NCBI GenBank assembly: GCA_015067215.1
Contig: SVMW01000011.1
Span: 1-59,979, forward strand
DNA: 59,979 nt
Direction of reading: 5' to 3'
Origin: Oscillospiraceae bacterium
GTDB taxonomy: Bacteria > Bacillota > Clostridia > Oscillospirales > Ruminococcaceae
Shown in pieces: positions 1 through 8,033 of this stretch; the first letter of the stretch is position 1, and the number at the start of each line of letters is the position of its first letter. A program made the position numbers and the translations under genes. Under the pieces are notes generated by a model that was not told the origin of the DNA, made no database searches, and was given only the letters and a program-made list of their open reading frames with translations.

Positions 1-229
1 AGCAGAAGAAACAGTTGTTTTTGATCAGGTTTTGCTCGTAGGCGAAGGTGCAGAAGCTAAATTCGGTACACCAGTAGTTGAAGGCGCAAAAGTTGAAGCT
101 AAAGTTATCAAAAACGGCAAAGGCAAAAAACTGAACATCATCACTTACAAACCTAAAAAAGGTTCTGCAAGAAGAATGGGTCACAGACAGCCATACACAA
201 AAGTTGAAATCACAAACATTGTTGGTTAA
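1..229 (+). CDS. rplU: 50S ribosomal protein L21, C-terminal part (5' end outside window)
   Basis: This is the C-terminal 75 or so residues of L21, a large-subunit protein that contacts 23S rRNA. The frame is open from base 2. The ending with GKKLNIITYKPKKGSARRMG and a basic tail is the typical L21 C-terminus. The first ATG/TTG inside the window is not the real start, because the reading frame runs off the left edge. The stop at 227-229 is followed after 21 bases by rpmA, so the two are co-transcribed, as in most bacteria. The prp protease gene that many Firmicutes carry between these two genes is not present in the 21-base gap. Confidence 0.95.
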   Translation, partial: AEETVVFDQVLLVGEGAEAKFGTPVVEGAKVEAKVIKNGKGKKLNIITYKPKKGSARRMGHRQPYTKVEITNIVG

Positions 230-250
230 TATTTAAGGGAGGATATAGAC

Positions 251-505
251 ATGGCACATAAGAAGGGCGTAGGTTCCACAAAAAACGGTCGTGATTCCGA
301 ATCCAAAAGACTCGGCGCTAAAAGAGCAGACGGCCAGGCAGTAAAAGCTGGTAACATCATCGTTCGTCAGAGAGGCACACATATTCACCCAGGTGAAAAT
401 GTTGGCCGCGGCAGCGACGACACACTTTTTGCTCTTATCGACGGCACAGTTAAATTTGAAAGATACGGCCGCGAACGCAAAAAAGTAAGCGTTTACGCAA
501 AATAA
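251..505 (+). CDS. rpmA: 50S ribosomal protein L27
   Basis: L27 is an 84-residue large-subunit protein whose N-terminal tail reaches toward the peptidyl-transferase centre. The sequence starts directly [19 protein letters not shown], the mature form. In most Firmicutes L27 is made with an extra segment ending in a phenylalanine-rich site, removed by the Prp protease. Here no in-frame start exists upstream: the codons before ATG 251 run through the ribosome-binding site AAGGGAGGA at 236-244, so the short start is firm. It shares a transcript with rplU and is followed by an intrinsic terminator. Confidence 0.97.
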   Translation: MAHKKGVGSTKNGRDSESKRLGAKRADGQAVKAGNIIVRQRGTHIHPGENVGRGSDDTLFALIDGTVKFERYGRERKKVSVYAK

Positions 506-519
506 TGTGAACAATTTGA

Positions 520-550
520 CCCGGGCTTATTATTAAGCTCGGGTTTTGTT
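520..550 (+). terminator. Rho-independent terminator after rplU-rpmA
   Basis: A 10-bp stem (520-529 with 534-543, one G-U pair) with a TTAT loop is followed by TTTTGTTT. It lies 15 bases after the rpmA stop and separates the ribosomal transcript from obgE. Confidence 0.9.
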
Positions 551-749
551 TGTAAAACGGTCAATTAAGAACTGCAGTATAAATATGTCATTCCCATACA
601 TCAGCAAAGTTTTTGCAGGACAGACATATTTGGTACAGCAGTTATGCAATATCATACCGTAAAAGTTTATCTTTATAATCTCATTAAATTATGATAAACT
701 AATATAGTTAAACAATATTCACCTTTTATTTTGGAAAGGGGTAAAATAT
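551..749. other. Intergenic region upstream of obgE
   Basis: About 200 bases without a coding region. A TATAAT hexamer at 674-679 and a TATAGT at 703-708 could be -10 boxes for obgE, but neither has a convincing -35 box at the right distance. The ribosome-binding site GGAAAGGGG precedes the obgE ATG. Confidence 0.4.
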
Positions 750-2030
750 ATGGCAATTCATTTTGTAGATATAGCACGCATTCACGTCAAAGCAGGTAAT
801 GGCGGCAACGGTGCAGTGTCTTTTCACCGTGAAAAATATGTTGCTTCAGGTGGTCCTGACGGCGGTGACGGAGGCAGAGGCGGTGACGTAATTTTCCGTG
901 CAGACCGCAACCTGTCCACACTTATGGACTTTAAATACAAACGCAAATATGCGGCACGCAACGGCGAAGACGGCCGTGGTGCAAATATGAGCGGTAAAGG
1001 TGCAGAAAACCTTATCGTTCGTGTTCCTATCGGTACAGTTATAAAGGAAGCTGAAAGCGGTCTTGTTATCGCAGACGTTTCCGAAGAAGATAAGGACTAT
1101 GTTGTTGCAAAAGGCGGCAAAGGCGGCCTTGGCAACCAGCATTTTGCAACACCGACACATCAGATTCCACGTTATGCAAAACCTGGTTTTAAAGGGGAAG
1201 AATTTGACATAACACTGGAACTTAAACTTATTGCGGATGTGGGCCTCATCGGTTTCCCTAATGTAGGCAAGTCCACACTTATCTCCACAATTTCTTCCGC
1301 AAAACCTAAAATAGCAAACTACCACTTTACAACACTCACACCTGTGCTTGGTGTTGTAAGGGTGGACGAAGAAGCTTCATTTGTTGCAGCTGACATTCCA
1401 GGTATCATCGAAGGCGCAAGCGAAGGTGTGGGTCTTGGCCACGACTTCCTCCGCCATGTTGAAAGATGCCGTCTGCTTCTCCACGTTGTCGATGTTTCCG
1501 GCTGCGAAGGCAGAAACCCTATTGATGACTTTAAACTTATCAATTCTGAACTTGTAAACTTCAGCGAAGAACTTTCCAAACGTCCGCAGATTGCAGTGGC
1601 AAACAAATGCGACATTGCAACAGAAGAACAGATTGAAGAATTCCGTGCATTCTGTAAGGAAGAAGGTATTCAGCTGTTTGAAATCAGTGCGGCTACACGT
1701 CAGGGCATTGATCAGCTTCCTGGTGCTGTTTTCACAGAACTGCAGAAGCTTCCACCGGTTATCATCTACGAACCGGAATTTGTTAAACCTGAAGTTATGG
1801 AAGACGGCAATGCATTTGATATCTTCCGCACAGATGATGGTGCATTCAATATTGAAGCAGAATGGCTTGTACGTATCCTTAATGGTACAAACATTGACGA
1901 CTACGAAAGCCTTCAGTACTTCCAGAGACGTCTGCGTGACAGCGGCATCATTGACCGCCTTGAAGAAATGGGCGTTAAAGAAGGCGACACAATCCGCATT
2001 GAAGACTTTGAATTTGACTATGTAATCTAA
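750..2030 (+). CDS. obgE: GTPase Obg (ribosome biogenesis / stress GTPase)
   Basis: Obg is a 426-residue GTPase that binds the 50S subunit and links ribosome assembly to ppGpp, and in Bacillus to sporulation. Three domains are visible. Residues 1-160 form the glycine-rich Obg fold (repeats such as GGDGGRGGDV). The G domain has the P-loop GFPNVGKS at residues 168-175, a DIPG switch II and the NKCD specificity motif. The C-terminal OCT domain starts around residue 355. The start ATG has a good ribosome-binding site. It is followed after 9 bases by mrnC, so they form a short operon. Length and motifs are normal for the family. Confidence 0.97.
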   Translation: MAIHFVDIARIHVKAGNGGNGAVSFHREKYVASGGPDGGDGGRGGDVIFRADRNLSTLMDFKYKRKYAARNGEDGRGANMSGKGAENLIVRVPIGTVIKEAESGLVIADVSEEDKDYVVAKGGKGGLGNQHFATPTHQIPRYAKPGFKGEEFDITLELKLIADVGLIGFPNVGKSTLISTISSAKPKIANYHFTTLTPVLGVVRVDEEASFVAADIPGIIEGASEGVGLGHDFLRHVERCRLLLHVVDVSGCEGRNPIDDFKLINSELVNFSEELSKRPQIAVANKCDIATEEQIEEFRAFCKEEGIQLFEISAATRQGIDQLPGAVFTELQKLPPVIIYEPEFVKPEVMEDGNAFDIFRTDDGAFNIEAEWLVRILNGTNIDDYESLQYFQRRLRDSGIIDRLEEMGVKEGDTIRIEDFEFDYVI

Positions 2031-2039
2031 GAGGCATTT

Positions 2040-2429
2040 ATGGTAGACATCAGGGAACAGTCCCCTCAGGCAATGGCATTTGTAGGGGATGCGGTTTACA
2101 CGCTTTTAATCCGTGAGCATATTGCAACTGACAAAAGACAGCCGATTAACAAACTTAATCAGGCATCGGTAAAATATATAAGTGCAAGAGGGCAGTTTAT
2201 GGCTCTCGGGCTTATAACAGAAATTCTTACAGAGGAAGAACAGAATATGGTACGCAGAGGAAAAAATGCGTCCAAGGCTTCTGTTGCAAAACACGCTTCG
2301 GTGGAAGAATACCGTGCATCCACAGGTTTTGAATGCCTGCTGGGTTATCTGAAACTTACAGGTCAGGACAAAAGAATAAAATATCTTGTGGATTATATTC
2401 TTGAAAACCTGAAATTTGAAAATCAATAA
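2040..2429 (+). CDS. mrnC: Mini-ribonuclease III
   Basis: This 129-residue protein consists only of an RNase III catalytic domain with no double-stranded-RNA-binding domain. In Bacillus, Mini-III trims the ends of 23S precursor rRNA. The N-terminal AFVGDAVYTLLIRE matches the catalytic signature, with the aspartate that binds metal, and a second acidic motif (FECLLGYLKLTGQ) lies near residue 100. It begins 9 bases after the obgE stop. In many Firmicutes mrnC lies beside cysS and rlmB; here it travels with obgE instead. Confidence 0.93.
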   Translation: MVDIREQSPQAMAFVGDAVYTLLIREHIATDKRQPINKLNQASVKYISARGQFMALGLITEILTEEEQNMVRRGKNASKASVAKHASVEEYRASTGFECLLGYLKLTGQDKRIKYLVDYILENLKFENQ

Positions 2430-2431
2430 AT

Positions 2432-2470
2432 AAAAGGCATATCAGATTTTGCTGATATGCCTTTTTATTT
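2432..2470. terminator. Bidirectional terminator between mrnC and the convergent lipoprotein gene
   Basis: A perfect 14-bp stem (2432-2445 with 2452-2465) with A-run and T-run flanks serves the forward obgE-mrnC transcript and the reverse gene ending at 2509. Confidence 0.88.
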
Positions 2471-2508
2471 TGATTTAAAACGGATATATTATATCTGTTT
2501 TTTAATGC

Positions 2509-3357
2509 CTATTTTGCATTTGCATAAGCTTTCTGCAAAGCAATCTGAATATCCGTCGTGTCAATTGTTGCAAAGGCTTTAAGGTCTTCGTCCCAGTTTA
2601 CACTGCTTTCCGTCATATTGTTGTTTGCAGAACTGTTTTCAGACATACTGCTGCCTGTGCCGTTTGTCATACCGTTGCCGTTGTTTCCGTTATAGTTGCT
2701 GTCTGTTGCATCGGAGCCGATTGTGCCATCTGTGTTGTCTGCCATACTGTCGGTTACATCACTTACAATGCTTTCGGCACCGCTTGTAACGTCATCTGCA
2801 AGGTTTTCTACACCTCGGGCAATGTCACCTGCAGCACCGTCTACACCGTTCATAACGCTGTCGGAATTGCCGCCGTTTCCGTAAAGATTATTGCTCATAA
2901 CCCCATTGGCTATGTCTTTGATGTTTTTACCGACAAGCCAGCTCTCAATGCTGTTAACCTGTTCGTACCATTCCTTGCCGATAGGTGAAGCAGACTTCAT
3001 GCCATATTCATCACCAAGTTCTCTTTTGGTGCGGATATCTGTGCTGGTGCCGTTTGTCACAATCTGCCCCATAGAGTCAAAATATATTTTAGTTTCCACC
3101 TGATCAAGATAAACTTTTTTGATTATATCGTTGCTGTCAAAAATTACTGTAGCGTAGGTTGTGCTTACAACACCTGTGCCGTTTTCGCCCTCAATGGAAG
3201 AATAGGATGAATCGGTTGTGGTGTAACTGCCTATACCTGCACGGTAAGCGGCACTTTCAATACCATCGGGATTAGTGTTGTTATCGGTGTTGCTGCTGCA
3301 GGCTGTCATGGAAACGGACAGCATAACTGCAGTCAGTATAGCTATAAATTTTTTCAT
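2509..3357 (-). CDS. Secreted lipoprotein, FMN-binding-like domain, Asn/Gly/Ser-rich linker
   Basis: A 282-residue lipoprotein. The signal peptide ends in a lipobox (SMTAC, Cys20), so the protein should be lipid-anchored outside the membrane. Residues about 35-150 (AYRAGIGSYTTTDSSY, then an ATVIFDSNDIIKKVYLDQ strand pattern) resemble the small FMN-binding-like domains of Firmicutes lipoproteins. That assignment is from pattern only. Residues 150-260 are low complexity and rich in N, G, S, T and D. A ribosome-binding site AAAAGGAG precedes the ATG. It stands alone, convergent with mrnC. The function is unknown; electron transfer is possible if flavin is really bound. Confidence 0.7.
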   Translation of the reverse strand: MKKFIAILTAVMLSVSMTACSSNTDNNTNPDGIESAAYRAGIGSYTTTDSSYSSIEGENGTGVVSTTYATVIFDSNDIIKKVYLDQVETKIYFDSMGQIVTNGTSTDIRTKRELGDEYGMKSASPIGKEWYEQVNSIESWLVGKNIKDIANGVMSNNLYGNGGNSDSVMNGVDGAAGDIARGVENLADDVTSGAESIVSDVTDSMADNTDGTIGSDATDSNYNGNNGNGMTNGTGSSMSENSSANNNMTESSVNWDEDLKAFATIDTTDIQIALQKAYANAK

Positions 3358-3495
3358 CTGTTATGCTCCTTTTAATAGGTTTCGTTCAATTTTGCAGACC
3401 GATTATAATGGCTTGACAATAATATTATCAGTTTTTTTGAAAATATACCGTTCCGGTTATTTTTTGCGGTGTTTGTGCATAGCTATTAAAAACAA

Positions 3496-3549
3496 AAGGA
3501 CTGTGTCAACTGCAATAGTGCCATAGCGGCAGGCAGAAACACAGCCCTT
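3496..3549 (+). promoter_or_regulatory. Hairpin in the leader of the symporter gene
   Basis: An 11-bp imperfect inverted repeat (AAGGACTGTGT at 3496-3506 against ACACAGCCCTT at 3539-3549, one mismatch) lies just before the ribosome-binding site of the symporter. It may be a leader structure. The T-rich tract lies on its reverse-strand side, so a role as a forward terminator is doubtful. Confidence 0.35.
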
Positions 3550-3571
3550 ATTTAAATTAAGGAGGGACGGT

Positions 3572-4846
3572 ATGCATAAAGAGAAGAGAGAAAACCGCAT
3601 ATGGAAATCATATAAATTTCCCTTTATTCTGCTTATGGGCATTGCGGTAGGAAGTTTAATCGGCTGGTTCAGCCCTCAGTTTGGTAGACAGCTTAAGCCT
3701 CTGGGAGATATTTTTTTGAATTTAGTGTTCTCACTTGTTGTTCCTGTGGTGTTCTTTTCAATTGCAGGTGCAGTTGCATCAATGGGTAACATGAAAAGGC
3801 TTGGAAAAATACTTGGATATATGTTAATTGTGTTTGTTGTGACAGGTATAATTTCATCAGTTATTATGATTGCTGCAGTAAATGTAGTAAAACCTGCAGA
3901 AAACACTCAGTTTCCGATAGAAGAAACTGCGGTGCAGGAAGCACAGCCGTTGGCACAGCAGGCAGTTGCTGCGGTTACTGTTGATGATTTTACAGGCCTT
4001 TTGTCACGCAAGAACATGCTCCCGCTTATTATCATATCTATCTTTTTCGGTTTTGTGGTAACATCTTTTAAAGAAAAAGGCAGAAAACTGGCGCAGGGAC
4101 TCGGTTTTATGTCGGAAATTTTTATGAAGATGATAAACTATGTGATGTACTATGCACCTGTAGGACTTGGGGCGTACTTTGCATATCTTGTAGCAGATAT
4201 GGGGCCGCAGCTGCTTGGGGTTTATGCCAGAACAATGCTGGGTCTTTATTATCCTTTGTGTGCGGCATATTTTGCAGTCGGTTTTTTTGTTTACGCATAT
4301 TTTGCAGCGGGAATGAAGGGAGTAAAAATTTTCTTCAAAAATATTCTTCCGGCATCGGCGACAAGTCTTGCAACACAAAGTTCAATTGCCACACTGCCTG
4401 TAAACCTTGAAAGCTGCAGAAAAATGGGCGTGCCTAAGGATATACGGGAAATTGTTTTACCAATAGGTGCCACAATGCATATGGACGGCAGCTGTTTTGC
4501 CGCTATACTCAAAATATCGGTATTATACGGCATATTCGGAAGGGAGTTCACAGGTTTTGGTGTGTGGATACCTGCGGTCGTAATCGCTATAATGTCGGGC
4601 ATGGTTATGTCAGGAATACCGGGAGGCGGACTTATCGGAGAAATGCTTATTATGACTTTGTATGGATTTCCAATGGAAGCATTCCCGATAATTGCTACAA
4701 TAGGTTTTCTTGTAGACCCACCCGCAACCATGATAAATGCAACAGGGGACAGTGTTGCTGCAATGATGGTTACACGCCTTGTGGAAGGCAAAGACTGGCT
4801 AAAAAAACAGCTTGAACAAAAAGGCAGTTGTGACACAAACCCGTAA
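3572..4846 (+). CDS. Dicarboxylate/amino acid:cation symporter (DAACS family)
   Basis: A 424-residue membrane transporter of the GltP/DctA family, which imports glutamate, aspartate or C4-dicarboxylates with Na+ or H+. About eight hydrophobic helices are visible. The conserved parts are the serine-rich hairpin (PASATSLATQSSIATLP, residues about 257-273), the GATMHMDGSC helix and the C-terminal DPPATMINATGDS substrate-binding segment. The substrate cannot be read from sequence alone. The genome also carries glutamate mutase at the right edge of the window, so glutamate is a reasonable guess. The ATG follows a GGAGGG ribosome-binding site. It is a single gene with its own terminator. Confidence 0.9.
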   Translation: MHKEKRENRIWKSYKFPFILLMGIAVGSLIGWFSPQFGRQLKPLGDIFLNLVFSLVVPVVFFSIAGAVASMGNMKRLGKILGYMLIVFVVTGIISSVIMIAAVNVVKPAENTQFPIEETAVQEAQPLAQQAVAAVTVDDFTGLLSRKNMLPLIIISIFFGFVVTSFKEKGRKLAQGLGFMSEIFMKMINYVMYYAPVGLGAYFAYLVADMGPQLLGVYARTMLGLYYPLCAAYFAVGFFVYAYFAAGMKGVKIFFKNILPASATSLATQSSIATLPVNLESCRKMGVPKDIREIVLPIGATMHMDGSCFAAILKISVLYGIFGREFTGFGVWIPAVVIAIMSGMVMSGIPGGGLIGEMLIMTLYGFPMEAFPIIATIGFLVDPPATMINATGDSVAAMMVTRLVEGKDWLKKQLEQKGSCDTNP

Positions 4847-4853
4847 AAAACAA

Positions 4854-4890
4854 AATCCTTACCGTAACGGTTTACGGTAAGGATTCTTTT
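4854..4890. terminator. Bidirectional terminator after the symporter
   Basis: A 14-bp perfect stem (4854-4867 with 4872-4885) with a CGGT loop is followed by CTTTTTGTT. It separates the symporter from the convergent kinase gene. Confidence 0.9.
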
Positions 4891-4892
4891 TG

Positions 4893-5471
4893 TTAAAAAA
4901 TATCGGTTGTGTCGATAACCAGATCGCAGTTTTCTTTTATTTTATATGTATCAAAATACTTGTTTTCCAGAGGAATCCACTCGTTTTTGAAACGTTCAAG
5001 TTTTTCGTGGTTGCTGCGCTCAAGAATTCTCTGGTGCTTTTTTTCTTCGCTTACATCAAGGAAAATCCTGTAATCGTAATATTTTACAAGGTCAGGATGC
5101 ATGCAATAAACGCCTTCCACAATATTCAGCCTTTTGCAGAATACTTTTCCGCTTTCAAACATGGATAATGTGTGACAGTCATAGATATTGAAGGTGAAGC
5201 TCTGCTGTCTGAGAATGTTTTTGAGAATTTCCTCCTCAAATCTTTCACGGTCAGCATTGCCGCCGGCTTCGTTCAAACGTTCAGCGGTTTTCTTTTCCGG
5301 CGGAAGAAAATAGTCGTCCATATGAAATATATTGCAGATAAAATTATCATTTATAAAATTTGCTGTGCTGCTTTTGCCGCTGGCACAAGGACCGTCTATG
5401 GCAATTGTAATGGTATCTTTATCGCTTGAATCAAGCAGGGTATTTATGCTTTTAATAATTTTGTTATACAT
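4893..5471 (-). CDS. Uridine kinase-like P-loop kinase
   Basis: A 192-residue P-loop protein with Walker A GPCASGKS near the N-terminus, a FHMDDYFLPPEKK segment typical of the uridine kinase/phosphoribulokinase family, and the ribose-side IVEGVYCMHPDLVKYYDYRI motif. It probably phosphorylates a nucleoside or related small sugar alcohol; the exact substrate cannot be told. The start is set at the ATG at 5469-5471, because AAGGGGA lies 8 bases upstream of it. A longer frame with an earlier ATG lacks such a site. It is convergent with the symporter and shares its terminator. Confidence 0.8.
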   Translation of the reverse strand: MYNKIIKSINTLLDSSDKDTITIAIDGPCASGKSSTANFINDNFICNIFHMDDYFLPPEKKTAERLNEAGGNADRERFEEEILKNILRQQSFTFNIYDCHTLSMFESGKVFCKRLNIVEGVYCMHPDLVKYYDYRIFLDVSEEKKHQRILERSNHEKLERFKNEWIPLENKYFDTYKIKENCDLVIDTTDIF

Positions 5472-5602
5472 TCTGATCCCCTTAAAGTCAAAGTGGATTA
5501 AGTATATCACAGAAAAAATGAAAAGTCTATCTGCATAAATACCAAAAAGTGAGCCATATTAACATCAAACACATATGCAAAAAATTAAAAAGGAGTAAAA
5601 TA

Positions 5603-5788
5603 ATGAAAAAAATCACTGAAAAAGAACTTGGTGCATACAACGAACTGCTTATTCAGGAAAAAGCAACAATGGACAAGTTCAATTACTATGCGCAGAACTG
5701 CAAGGATCCACAGCTGAAAAAGCTTTGCAAAGAGGCAGCTGCACGCCATCAGGAACATTACAACATTATTTTTGCACAGATTCAGTAG
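5603..5788 (+). CDS. Small coat-like helical protein
   Basis: A 61-residue, mostly helical protein (KELGAYNELLIQEKATMDKF then LKKLCKEAAARHQEHYN) that resembles the short spore coat/ferritin-like proteins found next to CotF genes in Clostridia. The start at 5603 is chosen because AAGGAG lies just before it; the longer upstream frame has none. It lies 10 bases before a CotF-family gene, so the pair is probably one transcript made during sporulation. No sporulation-sigma promoter could be identified with confidence. Confidence 0.75.
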   Translation: MKKITEKELGAYNELLIQEKATMDKFNYYAQNCKDPQLKKLCKEAAARHQEHYNIIFAQIQ

Positions 5789-5798
5789 GAGATAAAAT

Positions 5799-6158
5799 AT
5801 GAACGGTTATGACGATAAAACAATGATGACGGACATGCTTGCAAGCCAGAAGTTTATTGCACAGAACTATAATAATTATGCAGGCGAATGTGCAACAAAG
5901 CAGTCCAAATCAAAACTGATGAAAATTCTTGGTGAAGAACATGACATTCAGTTTAAAATTTACGAACAGATGAATGCAAAGGGATGGTATCCCGAAACAC
6001 CTGCACCGCAGGATAAAATAAACGAAGCGGTTCAGCAGCATATTTCAGGAGCTACCAACATCACAAAAGCAGCGGCAAAAGCTAAAAAAAGTAACACAAA
6101 GCTGGAAAAAGCCCCTAAAAAAACAGATAAGCCTGTTTCAAAAAAAGCAGCAAAATAA
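5799..6158 (+). CDS. CotF-family spore coat protein with Lys-rich tail
   Basis: A 119-residue protein. Residues 1-85 match the CotF domain: MMTDMLASQKFIAQNYNNYA, then LMKILGEEHDIQFKIYEQMN and GWYP, the helical two-repeat signature of these coat proteins. The last 35 residues are an unusual Lys/Ala-rich extension (KAAAKAKKSNTKLEKAPKK). Such a tail could serve as a cross-linking or DNA/polyanion-binding segment; this is inference. Its partner gene is 10 bases upstream, and a strong terminator follows. Confidence 0.85.
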   Translation: MNGYDDKTMMTDMLASQKFIAQNYNNYAGECATKQSKSKLMKILGEEHDIQFKIYEQMNAKGWYPETPAPQDKINEAVQQHISGATNITKAAAKAKKSNTKLEKAPKKTDKPVSKKAAK

Positions 6159-6160
6159 TA

Positions 6161-6192
6161 ATAAGGTATCGCGTCAGCGATACCTTATTTGT
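6161..6192. terminator. Bidirectional terminator between the coat gene and mgtE
   Basis: A 12-bp perfect stem (6161-6172 with 6177-6188) with a GTCA loop is followed by a T-run on both strands. Confidence 0.88.
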
Positions 6193-6201
6193 TTGTGTTG
6201 G

Positions 6202-7773
6202 TTATAACAGTAATGGTAAAAAAATCTTTGCAAGGCCAAGGAATACCAGATATCCGCAGATATCGGTTGTTGCGGTAAGGAAAATTGACGATGCAAGTGC
6301 AGGGTCTACATTGAGAGCTTTAAGTATAAGCGGTATAAAAAAGCCGCTTATGCCTGCAATTGTTATGTTGGCAATCATAGCTATAAGCATAATTATGCCA
6401 AGATATATACTGCCATATCTTAATGAAAGTACAATGCCTGCAATAAAGCCCATTATTGCACCATTGCAAAGTGCAAGTGCAATTTCTTTGGTAACCAGTT
6501 TCCAGTCTTCTTTAAGGCTCAACTCGCCAAGTGTGATGTTGCGGATAACAAGTGAAAGTGTCTGGTTACCTGTGTTACCGCCAAGGGCAGCAACGATAGG
6601 CATTGCCGCAGCAAGAGCAGTCACCTGAGCGATTGTGCCTTCAAAAACACTGATAACAGTAGAAGATAAAAATGCTGTTACAAGGTTTACCATAAGCCAT
6701 GGCAGACGCATTTTTACAGATTTGAAAACAGAGTTGTCAACATCTTCATCTGTGCCCACACCAGCCATTTTCAGGATATCTTCAGTCTGTTCTTCAAAGA
6801 GAACGTCGATGATATCGTCAACGGTGATAATACCGAGCAGGCTGTTTTTTCGGTTTACAACAGGGACAACCTTAAGGTCGTACTTGGAAACAATGTGGGA
6901 AACTTCCTCCTGGTCCATCTCTGCAGGTACGCTTACTATATTGTCGTACATAATTTCTTCCAGCAGGGTGTCATTGTGTTCTACCAGAATATCACGCAGG
7001 TCAGCGGTACCGATAAGTTCCTTGCGTCCGTTAAGTACAAAGATGGTTTCAATAACTTCTGTTTTAGGGGCGATTTCCTTGATTTTGTTAAGTGCTTTGC
7101 CAACGGTCCATTTACCGTTCAAAGCTATATATTCGGTTGTCATAAGACCGCCGGCAGTGTCGTCTTCGTAAAGCAGCAGGTTTTCGATTTCCTGAATATC
7201 CTTGTGCTTCATCATCTGCAGAATTTTTTTGCGCATATTGATTGGCAGATCGCCCAGAATGTCAGCAATGTCGTCCTTGGACATAAACTTGAACATCTTG
7301 AGCATATTGTCAACGCCAAACAGTTCCGCAAGGCGTATCTGCAAATCTTCGTCAGCCTGCTCGTAAACCTGTGCCATGCGCTCGGCGTCAATTCGTTCAG
7401 CAAATGAAATAATTTCATCATCGCTGAATTCTTCCAGAGCAATCGCAACGTCGATAGCATATGCGGATTCAATTACGTCAACAAGTTCGTCCTGGTCGCT
7501 GGTGAGCAGAGCTTCCTTGAGGTCATATTCCTGCTCTTCAATTTCTTCATCATCAGCTGTGATGATGTCAATAAGCTCAATTTCTTCCTCGTCTTCTTCA
7601 GGCTGGGAATCTGCAGAAGAATTGTCTTCGCTTTCATCTTCGTCCTCAAGTTCAGGCAAAGTGTCAGCAAGAACAAAAACTTCTTTTTCTTCCGCTTCTT
7701 CGGCGGTAATTTCAATTTCATCTGACGGAGTTTCAATTATATTCTGGGTTTTATTCAATTTTTCTTCGCTCAT
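6202..7773 (-). CDS. mgtE: Magnesium transporter MgtE
   Basis: A 523-residue Mg2+ channel/transporter. Residues 1-90 are an extra, very acidic segment rich in Glu and Asp. They are followed by the MgtE_N helical domain (LADILGDLPINMRKKILQMM), two CBS domains (VIETIFVLNGRKELIGTADL and VVPVVNRKNSLLGIITVDD) and the membrane domain with the PIVAALGGNTGNQTLSLVIR selectivity helix. In the known family the N and CBS domains sense cytosolic Mg2+ and gate the pore. The acidic extension is longer than usual and could bind cations. Its leader carries a structured element and terminator (separate entries), and it has its own promoter. Confidence 0.95.
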   Translation of the reverse strand: MSEEKLNKTQNIIETPSDEIEITAEEAEEKEVFVLADTLPELEDEDESEDNSSADSQPEEDEEEIELIDIITADDEEIEEQEYDLKEALLTSDQDELVDVIESAYAIDVAIALEEFSDDEIISFAERIDAERMAQVYEQADEDLQIRLAELFGVDNMLKMFKFMSKDDIADILGDLPINMRKKILQMMKHKDIQEIENLLLYEDDTAGGLMTTEYIALNGKWTVGKALNKIKEIAPKTEVIETIFVLNGRKELIGTADLRDILVEHNDTLLEEIMYDNIVSVPAEMDQEEVSHIVSKYDLKVVPVVNRKNSLLGIITVDDIIDVLFEEQTEDILKMAGVGTDEDVDNSVFKSVKMRLPWLMVNLVTAFLSSTVISVFEGTIAQVTALAAAMPIVAALGGNTGNQTLSLVIRNITLGELSLKEDWKLVTKEIALALCNGAIMGFIAGIVLSLRYGSIYLGIIMLIAMIANITIAGISGFFIPLILKALNVDPALASSIFLTATTDICGYLVFLGLAKIFLPLLL

Positions 7774-7804
7774 TGCAATAACCCCCTAAATAATTTTAGT
7801 AAAA

Positions 7805-7845
7805 TAAAAAACCTTCTTTTCAGCAAACGCCAAAAAGAAGGTGAA
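7805..7845 (-). terminator. Intrinsic terminator inside the mgtE leader
   Basis: On the reverse strand ACCTTCTTTT (7842-7833) pairs perfectly with AAAAGAAGGT (7820-7811) and is followed by a T-run, about 30 bases before the mgtE start codon. A terminator in a leader like this implies attenuation control. Confidence 0.85.
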
Positions 7846-7940
7846 GTTTTCTACTGCACCAAATACAAGCGTTGCTGAATTTTCAAAATATAATTACTCC
7901 CGCAAGGGTCGCTTGTCACCTGGTACCACCGTCCTTATAT
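7846..7940 (-). ncRNA. Candidate riboswitch-like element in the mgtE leader
   Basis: On the reverse strand the leader folds into nested stems: GUACCA (7926-7921) with UGGUGC (7861-7856) and ACAAGCG (7916-7910) with CGCUUGU (7871-7865), with a short CCC/GGG hairpin inside. The segment CAGCAACGC on the 3' side of the inner stem is complementary, with one bulge, to GCGUUUGCUG in the loop of the downstream terminator. That would allow two exclusive folds. It does not match my memory of the M-box (ykoK), yybP-ykoY or T-box consensus. It is probably metal responsive given the gene it controls, but this is inference. Confidence 0.55.
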
Positions 7941-7972
7941 TTAAATATCAAAAATATCTTTTACCAAATTTT

Positions 7973-8002
7973 ATTTTAAGATACTTTTTGCAGTTTTGTC
8001 AA
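7973..8002 (-). promoter_or_regulatory. Sigma-A-type promoter for mgtE
   Basis: On the reverse strand a perfect TTGACA (8002-7997) and TAAAAT (7978-7973) are separated by 18 bases. Transcription would start near 7966 and run through a leader of about 190 bases. Confidence 0.75.
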
Positions 8003-8033
8003 CATAATTTTAATATGTATGTTTAAAAGTGTG

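Noticed and set aside
7921-7936. GGTGGTACC on the reverse strand in the mgtE leader, resembling a T-box.
   Set aside because: There is no long stem I with a specifier loop upstream: the transcript starts only about 30 bases before it. mgtE is also not an amino-acid gene.
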